DNA of 64,000 nucleotides from Stutzerimonas stutzeri. GTDB lineage: Bacteria; Pseudomonadota; Gammaproteobacteria; Pseudomonadales; Pseudomonadaceae. This document shows positions 46,947-55,954 of the stretch, in pieces. A program made the position numbers and the translations under genes. A model generated the notes under the pieces. It saw only the letters and a list, made by a program, of their open reading frames with translations, did not search any database and had not been told where the DNA came from. Each line of letters starts with the position of its first letter. Positions within the stretch are counted from its first letter, which is position 1. The DNA lies in NCBI RefSeq assembly GCF_000219605.1, contig NC_015740.1:2914001-2978000 (forward strand), given 5' to 3'.

Positions 46947-48419
46947 TCACTCGCCGGCTTCGCTGAAGGCTTCGGCCCCTGCCCGCTCCAGCCAGTCACC
47001 CGGCAGTCGCTTGCTGGCCCGCGCGCCGAGGGACTTCAACTGCTCGGCGCGGCCGACCAGGTTGCCACGCCCGTCGCTGAGCTTGTTGCGCGCAGAAAGG
47101 TAGGCCCGATCCACCTGCTGCAAACGATTGCCGATCTCGTCGAGATCCTGGATGAATGCGACGAACTTGTCGTAAAGCGCACCGGCCTTTTCCGCGATTT
47201 CCCGAGCGTTCTGGCTTTGCCGCTCCTGCCGCCAGAGGCTGTCGATGACCCGCAGCGTGGCCAACAGCGTGGTCGGGCTGACGATCACGATGTGCCGACC
47301 GTAGGCCTCTTGGAAGAGCTCGGGATCGGCCTGCAGGGCCGCCGCGAATGCCGCTTCGATGGGTACGAACAGCAGTACGAAATCGAGGCTCTGCAGCCCC
47401 TCCAGATGCTGGTAGTCCTTGAGCGAAAGCCCCTTGAGGTGGTTGCGCAGCGATTGCACATGCTGCTTGAGCGCCAGCGCACGGCTGCCTTCGTCCTCGG
47501 CGCAGGTCAGCGCCTGGTAAGCGGTCAGGCTGACCTTCGCATCGACCACGACCTGCTTGTCGCCCGGCAGGTGAATGAGCACGTCCGGCTGGAAGCGCAC
47601 GCCGTCGGCACTCTTGAGACTCACCTGGGTGTGGTATTCGCGGCCTTTCTCCAGACCGGCATGCTCCAGAACCTTCTCCAGTACCAGTTCGCCCCAGTTG
47701 CCCTGGGTCTTCTGGCCCTGCAGGGCACGGGTCAGATTGGTCGCTTCGTCGCCCAGACGCTGGTTCAGCTGCTGCAGCCGCTCCAGCTCTCGGGCCAGGG
47801 AAAAGCGCTCGCGGGCCTCGTGCTGATAGCTTTCTTCGACGCGCTTCTCGAAGGCCTGGATGCGCTCTTTCAACGGCTCGAGCAGCTGTCCCAACCGCTC
47901 ATGGCTGGACTCGCTGAAGCGTTGCTCACGCTCGTCGAAGATCCGGCCGGCGAGCTCGGCGAATTGCGCACGCAGTTCGTCGCGCGCGGCCTGAAGGTCG
48001 GAGAGGCGCTGCTGATGCGCGTTGTGCTGCTCGCGCAGCTCGGCGTCCAGCGCGGCATGGGCGGCGCTCAGCCGACGTAGCTCCGCCTGTTGCGCGTCGC
48101 GCTCGGCCTGCAGATCGGCAATGATTTCGGTGTCGTGGCCACGCTGCGTGCGCAGCAGCTCGGTCTCGCGTCGCAGCGCGGCCAGTTCGGCCTGCTGCTC
48201 GGACTTGATACCGCTCAGCTCGGCGAGCTCGACCCGATAGCCGTCCAGCTGTGTGGTCAGGCCCTGCTGCGCCGAAATCGCCTGCCTGAGCCGTTCTTCG
48301 AGCAGAGCCTGCTCGGCCTCGCCAGTGACCAGGCGGCGCTGGAGATAAAGGCACAGCCCTGCCAGGGCGATCAGGCCGACTGCCAGACCGAGCAATAGAT
48401 GGAGGGGATCAAGGGACAT
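46947..48419 (-). CDS. rmuC: DNA recombination protein RmuC
   Basis: A 490-residue membrane-anchored nuclease-like protein that limits inversion at short repeats. One N-terminal helix (residues 6-25), a long coiled coil (about 28-200), and the RmuC PD-(D/E)XK domain (about 205-420: GNWGELVLEKVLEHAGLEKGREY, FQPDVLIHLPGDKQVVVDAKVSL, ALNHLK-like HVQSLRNHLKGLSLKDY, IVSPTTLLATLRVI). Length is normal. Standalone. Confidence 0.95.
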   Translation of the reverse strand: MSLDPLHLLLGLAVGLIALAGLCLYLQRRLVTGEAEQALLEERLRQAISAQQGLTTQLDGYRVELAELSGIKSEQQAELAALRRETELLRTQRGHDTEIIADLQAERDAQQAELRRLSAAHAALDAELREQHNAHQQRLSDLQAARDELRAQFAELAGRIFDEREQRFSESSHERLGQLLEPLKERIQAFEKRVEESYQHEARERFSLARELERLQQLNQRLGDEATNLTRALQGQKTQGNWGELVLEKVLEHAGLEKGREYHTQVSLKSADGVRFQPDVLIHLPGDKQVVVDAKVSLTAYQALTCAEDEGSRALALKQHVQSLRNHLKGLSLKDYQHLEGLQSLDFVLLFVPIEAAFAAALQADPELFQEAYGRHIVIVSPTTLLATLRVIDSLWRQERQSQNAREIAEKAGALYDKFVAFIQDLDEIGNRLQQVDRAYLSARNKLSDGRGNLVGRAEQLKSLGARASKRLPGDWLERAGAEAFSEAGE

Positions 48420-48487
48420 GAAGGGCTCCGGCGAAGTTGCCGGGCAGTATAGCGACCCGCTGTACGCCGGTCAGGCAGGGATGCCGG

Positions 48488-48910
48488 TCAGCCCCGGACC
48501 TGCCGCAGAACCCGTGCCGCCTCATGCGAACCCTGCGCCGCGGCCTGCTCCAGCCAGAGCCGTGCCTTCGCCGGCTCGGGGTGATCCGGTTCACCGCACA
48601 GGCGGCCGAGCTCCAGCTGCGCCTGGCTATCACCTGCCCGGGCCGCCTGGCGCAGCAGCTCGAATCCGATGCGACGGTCGCGCTGGCTGTCGCACTCGCA
48701 GCACAGCAGGCGGCCAAGGCGGCTCTGCGCTTCGACCACACCCTCGCGCGCAGGCTGCTTGAGGAGGCGTCCGGCAATCCGCTTGACGCCCTGGTTCCGG
48801 CCCAGGTGCTGGCTGTCCAGCAACCACAGCGCCATGCGCAAGGGCAGGCGCGCCGTTGGAGTCGAGGAGGCAAATGAGGCGGGAGCCGAAGTACGCGTTC
48901 TCATGCACAT
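48488..48910 (-). CDS. Sel1-repeat-like protein
   Basis: A 140-residue helical-repeat protein. It has two to three Sel1-like units (GVVEAQSRLGRLLCC, GFELLRQAARAGDSQAQLELGRLCG, ARLWLEQAAAQGSHEAARVL). No signal peptide is convincing; the N terminus is Ser/Thr/Arg-rich. The first Met gives MCMRTRT; the Met at residue 3 is equally likely. Sel1 repeats serve protein contacts. Role unknown. Upstream in the same direction as rmuC. Confidence 0.8.
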   Translation of the reverse strand: MCMRTRTSAPASFASSTPTARLPLRMALWLLDSQHLGRNQGVKRIAGRLLKQPAREGVVEAQSRLGRLLCCECDSQRDRRIGFELLRQAARAGDSQAQLELGRLCGEPDHPEPAKARLWLEQAAAQGSHEAARVLRQVRG

Positions 48911-49380
48911 CAGGGGGGCTGGTGAATAAGGTCGCGCACTCTACTCCTTTTTTCCGAGAGTTAAAGTCTTGTCAAAAGCGAAAAAATTAGATCTGAATCA
49001 CACCAGACAGTAATCCACAGAAGCTGTGGATAAGTCAGTGGACAAGCAGCAGACAAATCGTCGAATGCCACGTCTCATGGGGGCTGCGCTTAAACTGGCG
49101 GTTTTTTCGCCAATGCCAAAAATGCTTATTTTTCAATTGGTTAGTAACGATCTATGGGCTTCGTTGGTTTGCGACTGTTTGTCATAAGGCCTTGACAGAG
49201 CCATTGCGGAAATGTGCACAAGTTCGGCGCACGGGTCGCAAAGTGCCTGGCCACAAGGGCTGGTGCGGAGTTCCGGTGAACTTCGAAGCAACTCTGCTGT
49301 CGTGCATCGCACCTCGCTGGCGCACGTCGCCCAGGCCCGTTCTACGGCTATGCTGTAGCCCTCGCTTTATGGACGCAGCC
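48911..49380. other. AT-rich gap of 470 nt with inverted DnaA boxes
   Basis: No gene is supported here. The stretch is clearly richer in A/T than the flanks, with runs such as AAAAAATTAG and GGTTTTTTCGCC. Around 49011-49033 sits an inverted pair of DnaA-box-like nonamers: TAATCCACA (one mismatch from TTATCCACA) and TGTGGATAA (exact on the opposite strand), separated by GAAGC. A small hairpin lies at 49098-49112 (GGCG/CGCC with a T-rich loop). The ydbH promoter must lie in the right part. Confidence 0.6.
49011..49033. promoter_or_regulatory. Inverted pair of DnaA boxes
   Basis: TAATCCACAG and CTGTGGATAA face each other across AAG. The right-hand one contains the perfect DnaA box TGTGGATAA. 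A second degenerate copy, CAGTGGACAAG, follows at 49036-49046. This may be a DnaA-controlled promoter element or a DnaA-binding locus. No origin-like array of repeats is present. Confidence 0.55.
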
Positions 49381-51945
49381 ATGACCAAACCGTGGAGAAC
49401 CGTTTCCGTGCTGGCCGCCGGGCTGCTCGCCCTACTGATGGTGCTGAGTGCCGTTGCCTGGAGCCAGTGGCAAGGGTTCAAGCATGAGCAGGGCATCGAA
49501 CTACTGGAATGGCAGGGGCTACGGCTTTCCTCAGGCGGTATCTCGGCAGAGCGCGTGCGCTATGCGCAGAACCCCGAGAACGGCCTCCATCTGGCTGCTA
49601 GTGCCTCCGGCATCACCCTGCGGTTACCCAGCTTTTTTCGCCCGTTGCCGCCTCGTTCGCTGCAAATCGACCAGCTTGAGCTGGAGATTCGCTCGTATCC
49701 GCCCGCCGGCGACAGCGAGCCGCCAGCAACGGATCTGGAACAGTACGAACGGTGGGCCGCCTGGCTCCCGCAGCGACTGACCATAGCCGATCTGCGGATC
49801 AGCCTGCCCTGCGCCAAGGGACGCTGCGACGAACGGGGGGCGCTGAGGTTCGAGCGGAAGGGCGAATCGTTGCTGCCGCTGGACGGCCGCCTGGACCTGC
49901 GACGCAACGAGCACAGGCTGTCACTGACCATCGACGCGCAGGGTTCCGCGCTCGGCGAAAGCCTCGTACTGGCCACGGTGGCTATCGACGAACAACCACG
50001 ACTGGAAACCCGCCACCAGCTGGAACATTCCGACAGGACGTTGCGCTGGAATGGCACGCTTTCCATGGGCAGCCTGCCGGAGGCGCCCTGGCTGCTGGCT
50101 TGGCTCAGCGAGTGGACGGCCACGCCAACCGCCGCCCTCCCCGACATGCCTACGGACATGCGCATCGGCGCAGGCTGGGCACTGACCCTGATACAGAACG
50201 ATGACGGCGTTTATGCCTGGCGCAACGCTGCGGGCGAACTGCGCCTCTCCACCCACATTCCTGCCGCCTGGCCGGTCATAGGTCTCGGGGAGCTGCAGGG
50301 CGACCTCGACCTGGCCGCTCGAGGGCAGGATGGACTGTGGTTGCCCACGGAGCTGAAAGCAAACCTACAGCTGCGTCCATCGTCCACCCTGCTGACGGAC
50401 GTGCCGGCCGCGCTACGCCCGAGTCAGCTGAATATAAGCGTCGAGCCGGTAGCCACTGAGATGACGCCTGGGCAGCTACCCGTGCAACTTCGCGTGGAGG
50501 CCCAGGGCGGCACGCCGTCCAACCTGCAGGCGCGCATGCGACTGGCGACCTCCCCCCCTTATGCACTGGACATCGAGCAGGCCCGTCTGCACACACGCAG
50601 CACGCGCTTGCAGCTGGATGGCCTGACGCTGCAGAACCTCGACGCCAGACTGGATTTCTCCGGACGCGCCGACCTCCGCAAACTCGAACTGCAGCTGCAG
50701 CCGTCATCCCGTGTCAGCCTGGCACGCCTTGCCACCGGCGAGCTCGTCGCCAGTCAGCTGAGCGCGGCGTTGCCGCGCACACTGGCACTGCAGATCGAGC
50801 GCAACGTCGAGCAGCCAACTGCCTGGCGTACCGAAGGGCCGCTGGAACTACGCCTGGGTCGCCTCGAGCATCCGCAGCTGCTCAGCCAAGGCTGGCGCTG
50901 GAACGGCCAGCTCAAAGCCGACGCTACAGCTCTGAACGCCACCGGCCCCGCAAGCAATGACGTCGGGCTGACGCTTGCGCTGAACGTCGAGCAGCACTGG
51001 AACGGGCCATTGCACGTCGGCGCAAAGCTGCAGGAAATCTTCCTGCGCGCCGGCAATCCGCTCGCCCGCAGCCTCTCCGCGTGGCCCGCGGCGCTTGAGC
51101 TCAGCAGCGGACGCCTGTCGGGCGAAGGCAAGTTGACGCAGCCCGCCGGCGGCGGCAACCCAACGGCGAGCCTGACACTCGATGCGCGGGGCCTGGCCGG
51201 CATCTTCGACCGCAGCGAGATATCCGGCCTCGACGCACGCCTGGCAGCCGGCCTGCAGCGCGACCGCCTTCGTCTGGACATCGGCGAGCTGCGGCTGGCC
51301 GAGATCAATCCCGGCTTCACCTTCGGCCCGCTGCTGCTGCGCGGTTACTACGAGGCAGCCGTCGACCAGCCGACACAGGGACGCCTGACCTGGCAGACCG
51401 CCGAAACCCGGATTCTTGGCGGGCGATTCTGGTTGCCGGCCGGCACCCTTGACCTCGCGGCGCCACAGCAACGGCTCAGCGCCCGGCTGGAAGGCGTGCA
51501 GCTGGGCGACGTGCTCGCCGCCTATCCGACCGAAGGCCTCAGCGGCAGCGGCCTGATCGATGGCAGCTTCGACGTGCAGCGCAGCGCCGCAGGGCTGAGC
51601 GTGCAGGATGGCAAGCTCGCCGCGCGAGGACCGGGCGGCGTGCTGCGCTTTCGTTCGCCGAAGATCGAGGCCCTCGGCCAGGCGAATCCGGCCATGAAGA
51701 TCGTCACCGAAGCCCTGCACAATTTTCACTATGATCTGCTCACCAGCGACGTCCGCTATGATGAGCGCGGCAAGCTGAACCTCGGGCTGCGTCTGAACGG
51801 CCGCAACCCGGCCCTGGAAGGTGGTCGGCCGATCAACTTCTCGATCAATCTGGAAGAGGACATTCCGGCGCTGTTGACCAGCTTGCAGCTGAGCGACCGG
51901 GTAAGCGAAACCATTCAACGGCGGGTGCAGGAACGCCTCAGATAA
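49381..51945 (+). CDS. ydbH: YdbH-like AsmA-superfamily envelope protein (intermembrane phospholipid transport)
   Basis: An 854-residue protein with one N-terminal helix (residues 8-26, VSVLAAGLLALLMVLSAVA) and a long beta-rich repeat body across the periplasm. The C-terminal half shows the YdbH/PF11739 signature: LLLRGYYEAAVDQPTQGRLTW, SGSGLIDGSFDVQRSAAGLSVQDGKLAARGPGG and FSINLEEDIPALLTSLQLSD. In E. coli YdbH, with YhdP and TamB, moves phospholipids to the outer membrane. The next genes are YnbE- and YdbL-like, the same operon order. Start could also be the ATG at 49369. Confidence 0.88.
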   Translation: MTKPWRTVSVLAAGLLALLMVLSAVAWSQWQGFKHEQGIELLEWQGLRLSSGGISAERVRYAQNPENGLHLAASASGITLRLPSFFRPLPPRSLQIDQLELEIRSYPPAGDSEPPATDLEQYERWAAWLPQRLTIADLRISLPCAKGRCDERGALRFERKGESLLPLDGRLDLRRNEHRLSLTIDAQGSALGESLVLATVAIDEQPRLETRHQLEHSDRTLRWNGTLSMGSLPEAPWLLAWLSEWTATPTAALPDMPTDMRIGAGWALTLIQNDDGVYAWRNAAGELRLSTHIPAAWPVIGLGELQGDLDLAARGQDGLWLPTELKANLQLRPSSTLLTDVPAALRPSQLNISVEPVATEMTPGQLPVQLRVEAQGGTPSNLQARMRLATSPPYALDIEQARLHTRSTRLQLDGLTLQNLDARLDFSGRADLRKLELQLQPSSRVSLARLATGELVASQLSAALPRTLALQIERNVEQPTAWRTEGPLELRLGRLEHPQLLSQGWRWNGQLKADATALNATGPASNDVGLTLALNVEQHWNGPLHVGAKLQEIFLRAGNPLARSLSAWPAALELSSGRLSGEGKLTQPAGGGNPTASLTLDARGLAGIFDRSEISGLDARLAAGLQRDRLRLDIGELRLAEINPGFTFGPLLLRGYYEAAVDQPTQGRLTWQTAETRILGGRFWLPAGTLDLAAPQQRLSARLEGVQLGDVLAAYPTEGLSGSGLIDGSFDVQRSAAGLSVQDGKLAARGPGGVLRFRSPKIEALGQANPAMKIVTEALHNFHYDLLTSDVRYDERGKLNLGLRLNGRNPALEGGRPINFSINLEEDIPALLTSLQLSDRVSETIQRRVQERLR

Positions 51946-51983
51946 GGCGATGCAGCCGCGAAATCGACACAGGAGAAACCGCC

Positions 51984-52175
51984 ATGCGGTTGCGCCATAC
52001 GCTGACCATCGTGTTGCTGGGTCTCTTCGCCAGCGCCTGTACACCGCGGGTGGAACTGGCCGTGCCGAACGAGCCGATCAACATCAACCTGAACGTGAAG
52101 ATCGAACACGAGATTTATATCCGCGTGGACAAGCAGCTCGACTCGATCATCAACCAAGACAGCGGACTGTTCTGA
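51984..52175 (+). CDS. ynbE: YnbE-like outer-membrane lipoprotein
   Basis: A 63-residue lipoprotein. The signal ends LLGLFASACTPRV. The mature part is a short beta-forming peptide (VELAVPNEPININLNVKIEHEIYIRVDKQLDSII), the YnbE pattern. ACAGGAGAAACC precedes the ATG. In E. coli YnbE stacks on the C terminus of YdbH to complete the bridge. Easily missed for its size; position and lipobox support it. Confidence 0.92.
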   Translation: MRLRHTLTIVLLGLFASACTPRVELAVPNEPININLNVKIEHEIYIRVDKQLDSIINQDSGLF

Positions 52176-52183
52176 GGACGACC

Positions 52184-52528
52184 ATGAAAGCCTATCTGAA
52201 ACTGACCAGCCTGCTCCTGGCACTCCTGCTGGCCCTGCCCGCCGCAGCGATGACCCTCAACGAAGCCATGTCCGCCCTGGGTGAAGCCAAGGCCAGCGGC
52301 ATGCTCGGCGAGAAGCCCGACGGCTATCTGGGCGTGGTTCGCTCCAGCAAGAACGCCGAGGAGATTGCCAGCCAGATCAACCAGGCTCGCCGCGCCGAGT
52401 ACCACCGCGTAGCCAAGCAGAACGGCATCAGCGTCAGCGACGTCGAAGCCATCGCCGGCAAGAAGGCCATCGAAAAGACGCCGCCCGGCCAGATCATCCA
52501 GCTCAACGGCAACTGGGTCCGCAAGTGA
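52184..52528 (+). CDS. ydbL: YdbL-like periplasmic protein (DUF1318)
   Basis: A 114-residue secreted protein. Signal peptide (residues 1-22, LTSLLLALLLALPAAAMTL). The mature DUF1318 domain has LGEAKASGMLGEKPDGYLGVV, EEIASQINQARRAEYHRVAKQNG and GQIIQLNGNWVRK. In E. coli YdbL modulates YdbH-YnbE assembly. TGAGGACGACC lies before the ATG. Third gene of the operon. Confidence 0.92.
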   Translation: MKAYLKLTSLLLALLLALPAAAMTLNEAMSALGEAKASGMLGEKPDGYLGVVRSSKNAEEIASQINQARRAEYHRVAKQNGISVSDVEAIAGKKAIEKTPPGQIIQLNGNWVRK

Positions 52529-52582
52529 CCCGAGGCGATGGTCGGGCCTGCCTGGCCATCGCGCCCACCGCCCCATTAGCGC

Positions 52583-52891
52583 CTACAGCAGCGTCAGGCC
52601 GTGCGCCCTGACCACCAGCGACTTCTGCCGAAACCTGCACTCCAGATCGACGCGATACTGCGCCCACCAGTCCCGCTCCAGCTCTTCTACCATCACTTCG
52701 TAGACCACCGTCTCGTCCCGCACCGCGTTCTCGCCGTCCTCCAGCCAGTAGCCGTTGGCCGGCGCACGGCTGTAGGTGGTCAAACCGCCGAAGCGCTCGA
52801 TCAGCTCCTCGCTCACGGTGCGAAAGAGCGACCTCGGCAACGCCTGTTGATCGTTGTCGTAAAGCGGCAACAGCAACTGGACAAGGAACAT
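52583..52891 (-). CDS. Conserved hypothetical protein
   Basis: A 102-residue protein I do not recognise by name. It opens with a beta-strand segment (MFLVQLLLPLYDNDQQALPRSL) and contains LFRTVSEELIERFGGLTTYSRAPANGYW and VMVEELERDWWAQYRVDLECRFRQ, a layout like small alpha/beta-barrel enzymes or DUF proteins of the DUF1330/ABM type. CGAGGTCGCGT before ATG 52891 decides the start. Convergent with ydbL. Function unknown. Confidence 0.75.
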   Translation of the reverse strand: MFLVQLLLPLYDNDQQALPRSLFRTVSEELIERFGGLTTYSRAPANGYWLEDGENAVRDETVVYEVMVEELERDWWAQYRVDLECRFRQKSLVVRAHGLTLL

Positions 52892-52963
52892 ACGCGACCT
52901 CGGCGAGGAAAGTGGGAGCAAGCATTCGACCCCGCCCTGCCGGAGATGACGCCCGGCTGGCGG

Positions 52964-55327
52964 TCAGAACAGCCCCAGCTGCCCGTCGATCAGCGAGGCG
53001 AAGTCGTCGCCGACAAAGGGCAGGATCGCGTCCGCCACTGGCTGCAGCTGGCGCGTCACGTAGTGGTCGTAGTCGACGGCAGAGGTACGCGCCTCCAGTG
53101 GCTCAGGGCCGGCGACGGTGATCAGGTAGCTGATCCAGCCGCCGTTCTGATACTGCCGCGGACGACCAAGGCGGTCATTGCACTCGTCGGCCAGGCGCGC
53201 CGCCCGCACATGCGGCGGCACGTTGCGCTGGTAGTCGTCCAGCCGGCGACGCAGGCGCTTGCGGTAAACCAGCAGCTCGTCGAACTCGCCAGCCAGGGTT
53301 CGGCGCACATACTCACGCACGTAATCCTGGTGCGGCTGACGGTGGAAGATGCGCAGGTACAGCTCCTGCTGAAAGCGCTGCGCCAGCGGCGACCAGTCCG
53401 TGCGCACGGTTTCCAGCCCCTTGAATACCATCCCGTCGCTGCCATCCGCGCGCGTGACCAGGCCGGCATAACGCTTCTTGCTACCCTCCTCGGCGCCACG
53501 GATCGTCGGCATCAGGAAGCGCCGGAAGTGCGTTTCGTACTGCAGCTCCAAGGCACTGCTCAGGCCATACTCGTCACGCAGATGCCGACGCCACCAGTCG
53601 TTGATCCGCTGTACCAGGTCGCGACCGATGCGTTCGGCCGCCTCGTCCGAATGCGCCCGGCCCAGCCAGACGAACGTCGAGTCGGTGTCGCCGTAGATCA
53701 CCACATGGCCCTGGGCCTCTATCAGTTCCCGCGTGCGGCGCATGATCTCGTGGCCACGCAGAGTGATCGACGATGCCAGCCGGGGGTCGAAGAAGCGGCA
53801 ACCACTGGAGCCGAGCACCCCGTAGAAGGCATTCATGATGATCTTCAGCGCCTGTGACAACGGCTTGTTGTGCTCGCGCTTCGCCGCCTCGCGGCCTTCC
53901 CAGACGCGTTCAACGATGGCCGGCAGGCAATGCCGGGTGCGCGAGAAGCGCGCCCCGCGAAAGCCTGCAACCGATGCCTCATCGGTCGGCTGGCGCAGCC
54001 CCTCGATCAGCCCCACGGGGTCGATGAGGAAGGTGCGGATGATCGACGGGTACAGGCTCTTGTAGTCCAGCACCAGCACCGATTCGTACAACCCCGGCTG
54101 CGAGTCCATGACGAAACCGCCCGGGCTCGCCTCGGCCTGGCGCTCGCCCAGATTAGGCGCAACGAAGCCCTGTCGGTGCATCAAAGGCAGATAGAGATGC
54201 TCGAACGCTGCCACCGAACCACCGCTGCGGTCAGCCGCTAGACCGGTGACAGTGGCCCGCTCGAGGAGAAAGGTCAGCAGCTCGGTATGGGCGAAGATGC
54301 GCGTCACCAGCTCGCAATCCTTGAGGTTGTATCGGGCCAGCGCCGGCTTGTCCTCGGCGAACATGCGGTCGATCTCCGCCATGCGCTGGTAGGGGTTGTC
54401 GATCGCCTTGCCCTCCCCCAGCAAGGTCTGGGCGACATTCTCCAGACTGAACGAGGAAAAGCTCCAGGTCGCCGAGCGTAGCGCCTCGATACCGTCGATG
54501 ATCAGCCGGCCCTCGGCCGCGGCGAAAAAGTGATTGCTGCGAGCGCCATGCTCGCGCCATTCCATCGTCGCCCCGGTGCGCCCGAGCCGCAGCGGCACCT
54601 GCAAGCGCTGCGCATGTTCATGCAGTACACGCAGGTCGAACTGCACCAGATTCCAGCCGATGATCGCGTCCGGGTCGTGCTCGGCGAACCAGGCGTTAAG
54701 CCGTTCCAGCAGTTGCCCTCGGCTTTCGCAGTACTCCAGGGAAAAATCGACGGCCGAAGCATCGCCGTTTTCCGGACCGAGCATATAGACCTGACGCTGG
54801 CCGCAGCCCTCCAGAGCAATGGAATACAGATCGCCGCGGGCCGTGGTCTCGATGTCCAGCGAGACCAGCCTGAGCCTCGGACGATAGTCCGCCGCGGGTT
54901 TGAGCTGCACGAACGAGGCGCCACTGTGCTCGGCGCCATCGACGAAGCACACCGGTGCGGTGATGAAGCGCTCCATGAGGTAACGCTCGGGCGGCCTGAT
55001 ATCCGCCTCGTAGACATCCACGCCGACATCGCGCAGCCGCCGCGCGCAGTCCATCAGTCGGCGATGCGACCGGCAGTACAGCCCCATGACCGGGCGATGA
55101 TGGAAGTCGTGCAGGTCGAGCGGCCGCAGCTCGACGTCAGGCTCCTGTCGCAGCAAGGACTCGACGAAAGCGCGCCGCTCCTGCGCAAAGAAGGCGACCG
55201 AATGCCGGTAAGGCACGCACACCCGCCGCGGCCCATTGTCGGTGGCGAGCCAGAAACTCACCTCGGTACCCGCAGGCGTCTCTCGCCAGTGGCGGGTCAG
55301 GATAAAACCCTGCTGCAGCTGCGACAT
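52964..55327 (-). CDS. polB: DNA polymerase II (family B)
   Basis: A 787-residue family B polymerase (E. coli PolB 783). The 3'-5' exonuclease has Exo [15 protein letters not shown], Exo [14 protein letters not shown] and Exo III-like YNLKDCELV. The polymerase has motif [14 protein letters not shown], motif [12 protein letters not shown] ([18 protein letters not shown]), and motif [13 protein letters not shown]. It acts in lesion bypass and replication restart, in E. coli under LexA; no LexA box is obvious here. Start at 55327; the ATG at 55441 lies in the tRNA terminator. Last core gene before the island. Confidence 0.96.
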   Translation of the reverse strand: MSQLQQGFILTRHWRETPAGTEVSFWLATDNGPRRVCVPYRHSVAFFAQERRAFVESLLRQEPDVELRPLDLHDFHHRPVMGLYCRSHRRLMDCARRLRDVGVDVYEADIRPPERYLMERFITAPVCFVDGAEHSGASFVQLKPAADYRPRLRLVSLDIETTARGDLYSIALEGCGQRQVYMLGPENGDASAVDFSLEYCESRGQLLERLNAWFAEHDPDAIIGWNLVQFDLRVLHEHAQRLQVPLRLGRTGATMEWREHGARSNHFFAAAEGRLIIDGIEALRSATWSFSSFSLENVAQTLLGEGKAIDNPYQRMAEIDRMFAEDKPALARYNLKDCELVTRIFAHTELLTFLLERATVTGLAADRSGGSVAAFEHLYLPLMHRQGFVAPNLGERQAEASPGGFVMDSQPGLYESVLVLDYKSLYPSIIRTFLIDPVGLIEGLRQPTDEASVAGFRGARFSRTRHCLPAIVERVWEGREAAKREHNKPLSQALKIIMNAFYGVLGSSGCRFFDPRLASSITLRGHEIMRRTRELIEAQGHVVIYGDTDSTFVWLGRAHSDEAAERIGRDLVQRINDWWRRHLRDEYGLSSALELQYETHFRRFLMPTIRGAEEGSKKRYAGLVTRADGSDGMVFKGLETVRTDWSPLAQRFQQELYLRIFHRQPHQDYVREYVRRTLAGEFDELLVYRKRLRRRLDDYQRNVPPHVRAARLADECNDRLGRPRQYQNGGWISYLITVAGPEPLEARTSAVDYDHYVTRQLQPVADAILPFVGDDFASLIDGQLGLF

Positions 55328-55420
55328 CAGCGTCCCCGGCACCTGAATGAACAGCAAGCCCGTCCTCTCCCGGGCAGGTCGTATCGCATACCGATGCACC
55401 GCACGGTAAACGCCAACCCA

Positions 55421-55460
55421 GAAAAGCAAAAACCCCCGCACTCTCGCGAGTACAGGGGTT
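55421..55460 (-). terminator. Rho-independent terminator, probably of the disrupted tRNA-Ser gene
   Basis: On the minus strand AACCCC and GGGGTT close an outer stem around an inner ACTCGCGAGAGT hairpin, followed by TTTTTGCTTTT. It lies 14 nt downstream of the CCA end of the tRNA 3' fragment, in the direction of tRNA transcription. Confidence 0.85.
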
Positions 55461-55474
55461 CAGGCTATATGTAA

Positions 55475-55497
55475 TGGCGGAGAGATAGGGATTTGAA
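55475..55497 (-). other. Island attachment site: 3' end of a serine-type tRNA
   Basis: On the minus strand this reads TTCAAATCCC TATCTCTCCGCCA: T loop, 3' strand of the T stem, acceptor strand TCTCTCC, discriminator G and CCA. The GGAGAGA acceptor partner is typical of pseudomonad tRNA-Ser. The rest of the tRNA is missing upstream: the 5' side of the T stem reads TAGCC rather than TAGGG, and no anticodon arm follows. This is the expected scar where an element entered the 3' end of the tRNA; the intact gene should lie at the other end of the island. Confidence 0.8.
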
Positions 55498-55954
55498 GGC
55501 TATGACTCAACATCCTACACCGGCGGAGGCCGCTATATTTGGGATTTCTTACCATTCGAACTGGGCTACGACGGCCTACAAAGGTCAGCGTTTTGTCCTA
55601 AATTTGCCCTAAACATCCAGCGCTAAAATCTCTGACCAGTGCCCTCCTAGTCATTGCCGCAACATACTATCAACGTGCCATAGCTGGCACGGCCGCCGAC
55701 GTGTCACTTCACCACCTCATCCCTCCGGTTTTCTGCCTTACGCGCTCAATCGCGCCGGGAATTATTTTTCGTAGCTCTTGGAGCTTGGCCAATCAAAAGG
55801 GCAGAACGCTAACCAGATAACAACCTAGTTGAAACCGGTTTGCGATGTCTGGCTGGCCTCAGCATCCAAATGGCATTCCGATAGCAAAAGGCCCAGCCTT
55901 GCAGAAAGCGAAACATGCGAGATGCTCTGATCATATCAATCTGGAGCCACCGTC
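55498..55954. other. Gene-free island flank of 457 nt
   Basis: No open frame longer than about 60 codons is convincing and no integrase is visible. It holds a direct repeat at 55592-55613 and a 6-bp inverted repeat GTGCCA-TAGC-TGGCAC at 55675-55690. The right part, before 55955, must hold the promoter of the winged-helix gene. Base composition is lower in GC than the core. Confidence 0.5.
55592..55613 (+). repeat. Tandem direct repeat, possible integrase arm sites
   Basis: Two adjacent 11-mers, TTTGTCCTAAA and TTTGCCCTAAA, differ at one base. They lie 95 nt inside the attachment site. Short direct repeats near att sites are typical arm-type binding sites of tyrosine recombinases. This role is inferred. 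Confidence 0.5.
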
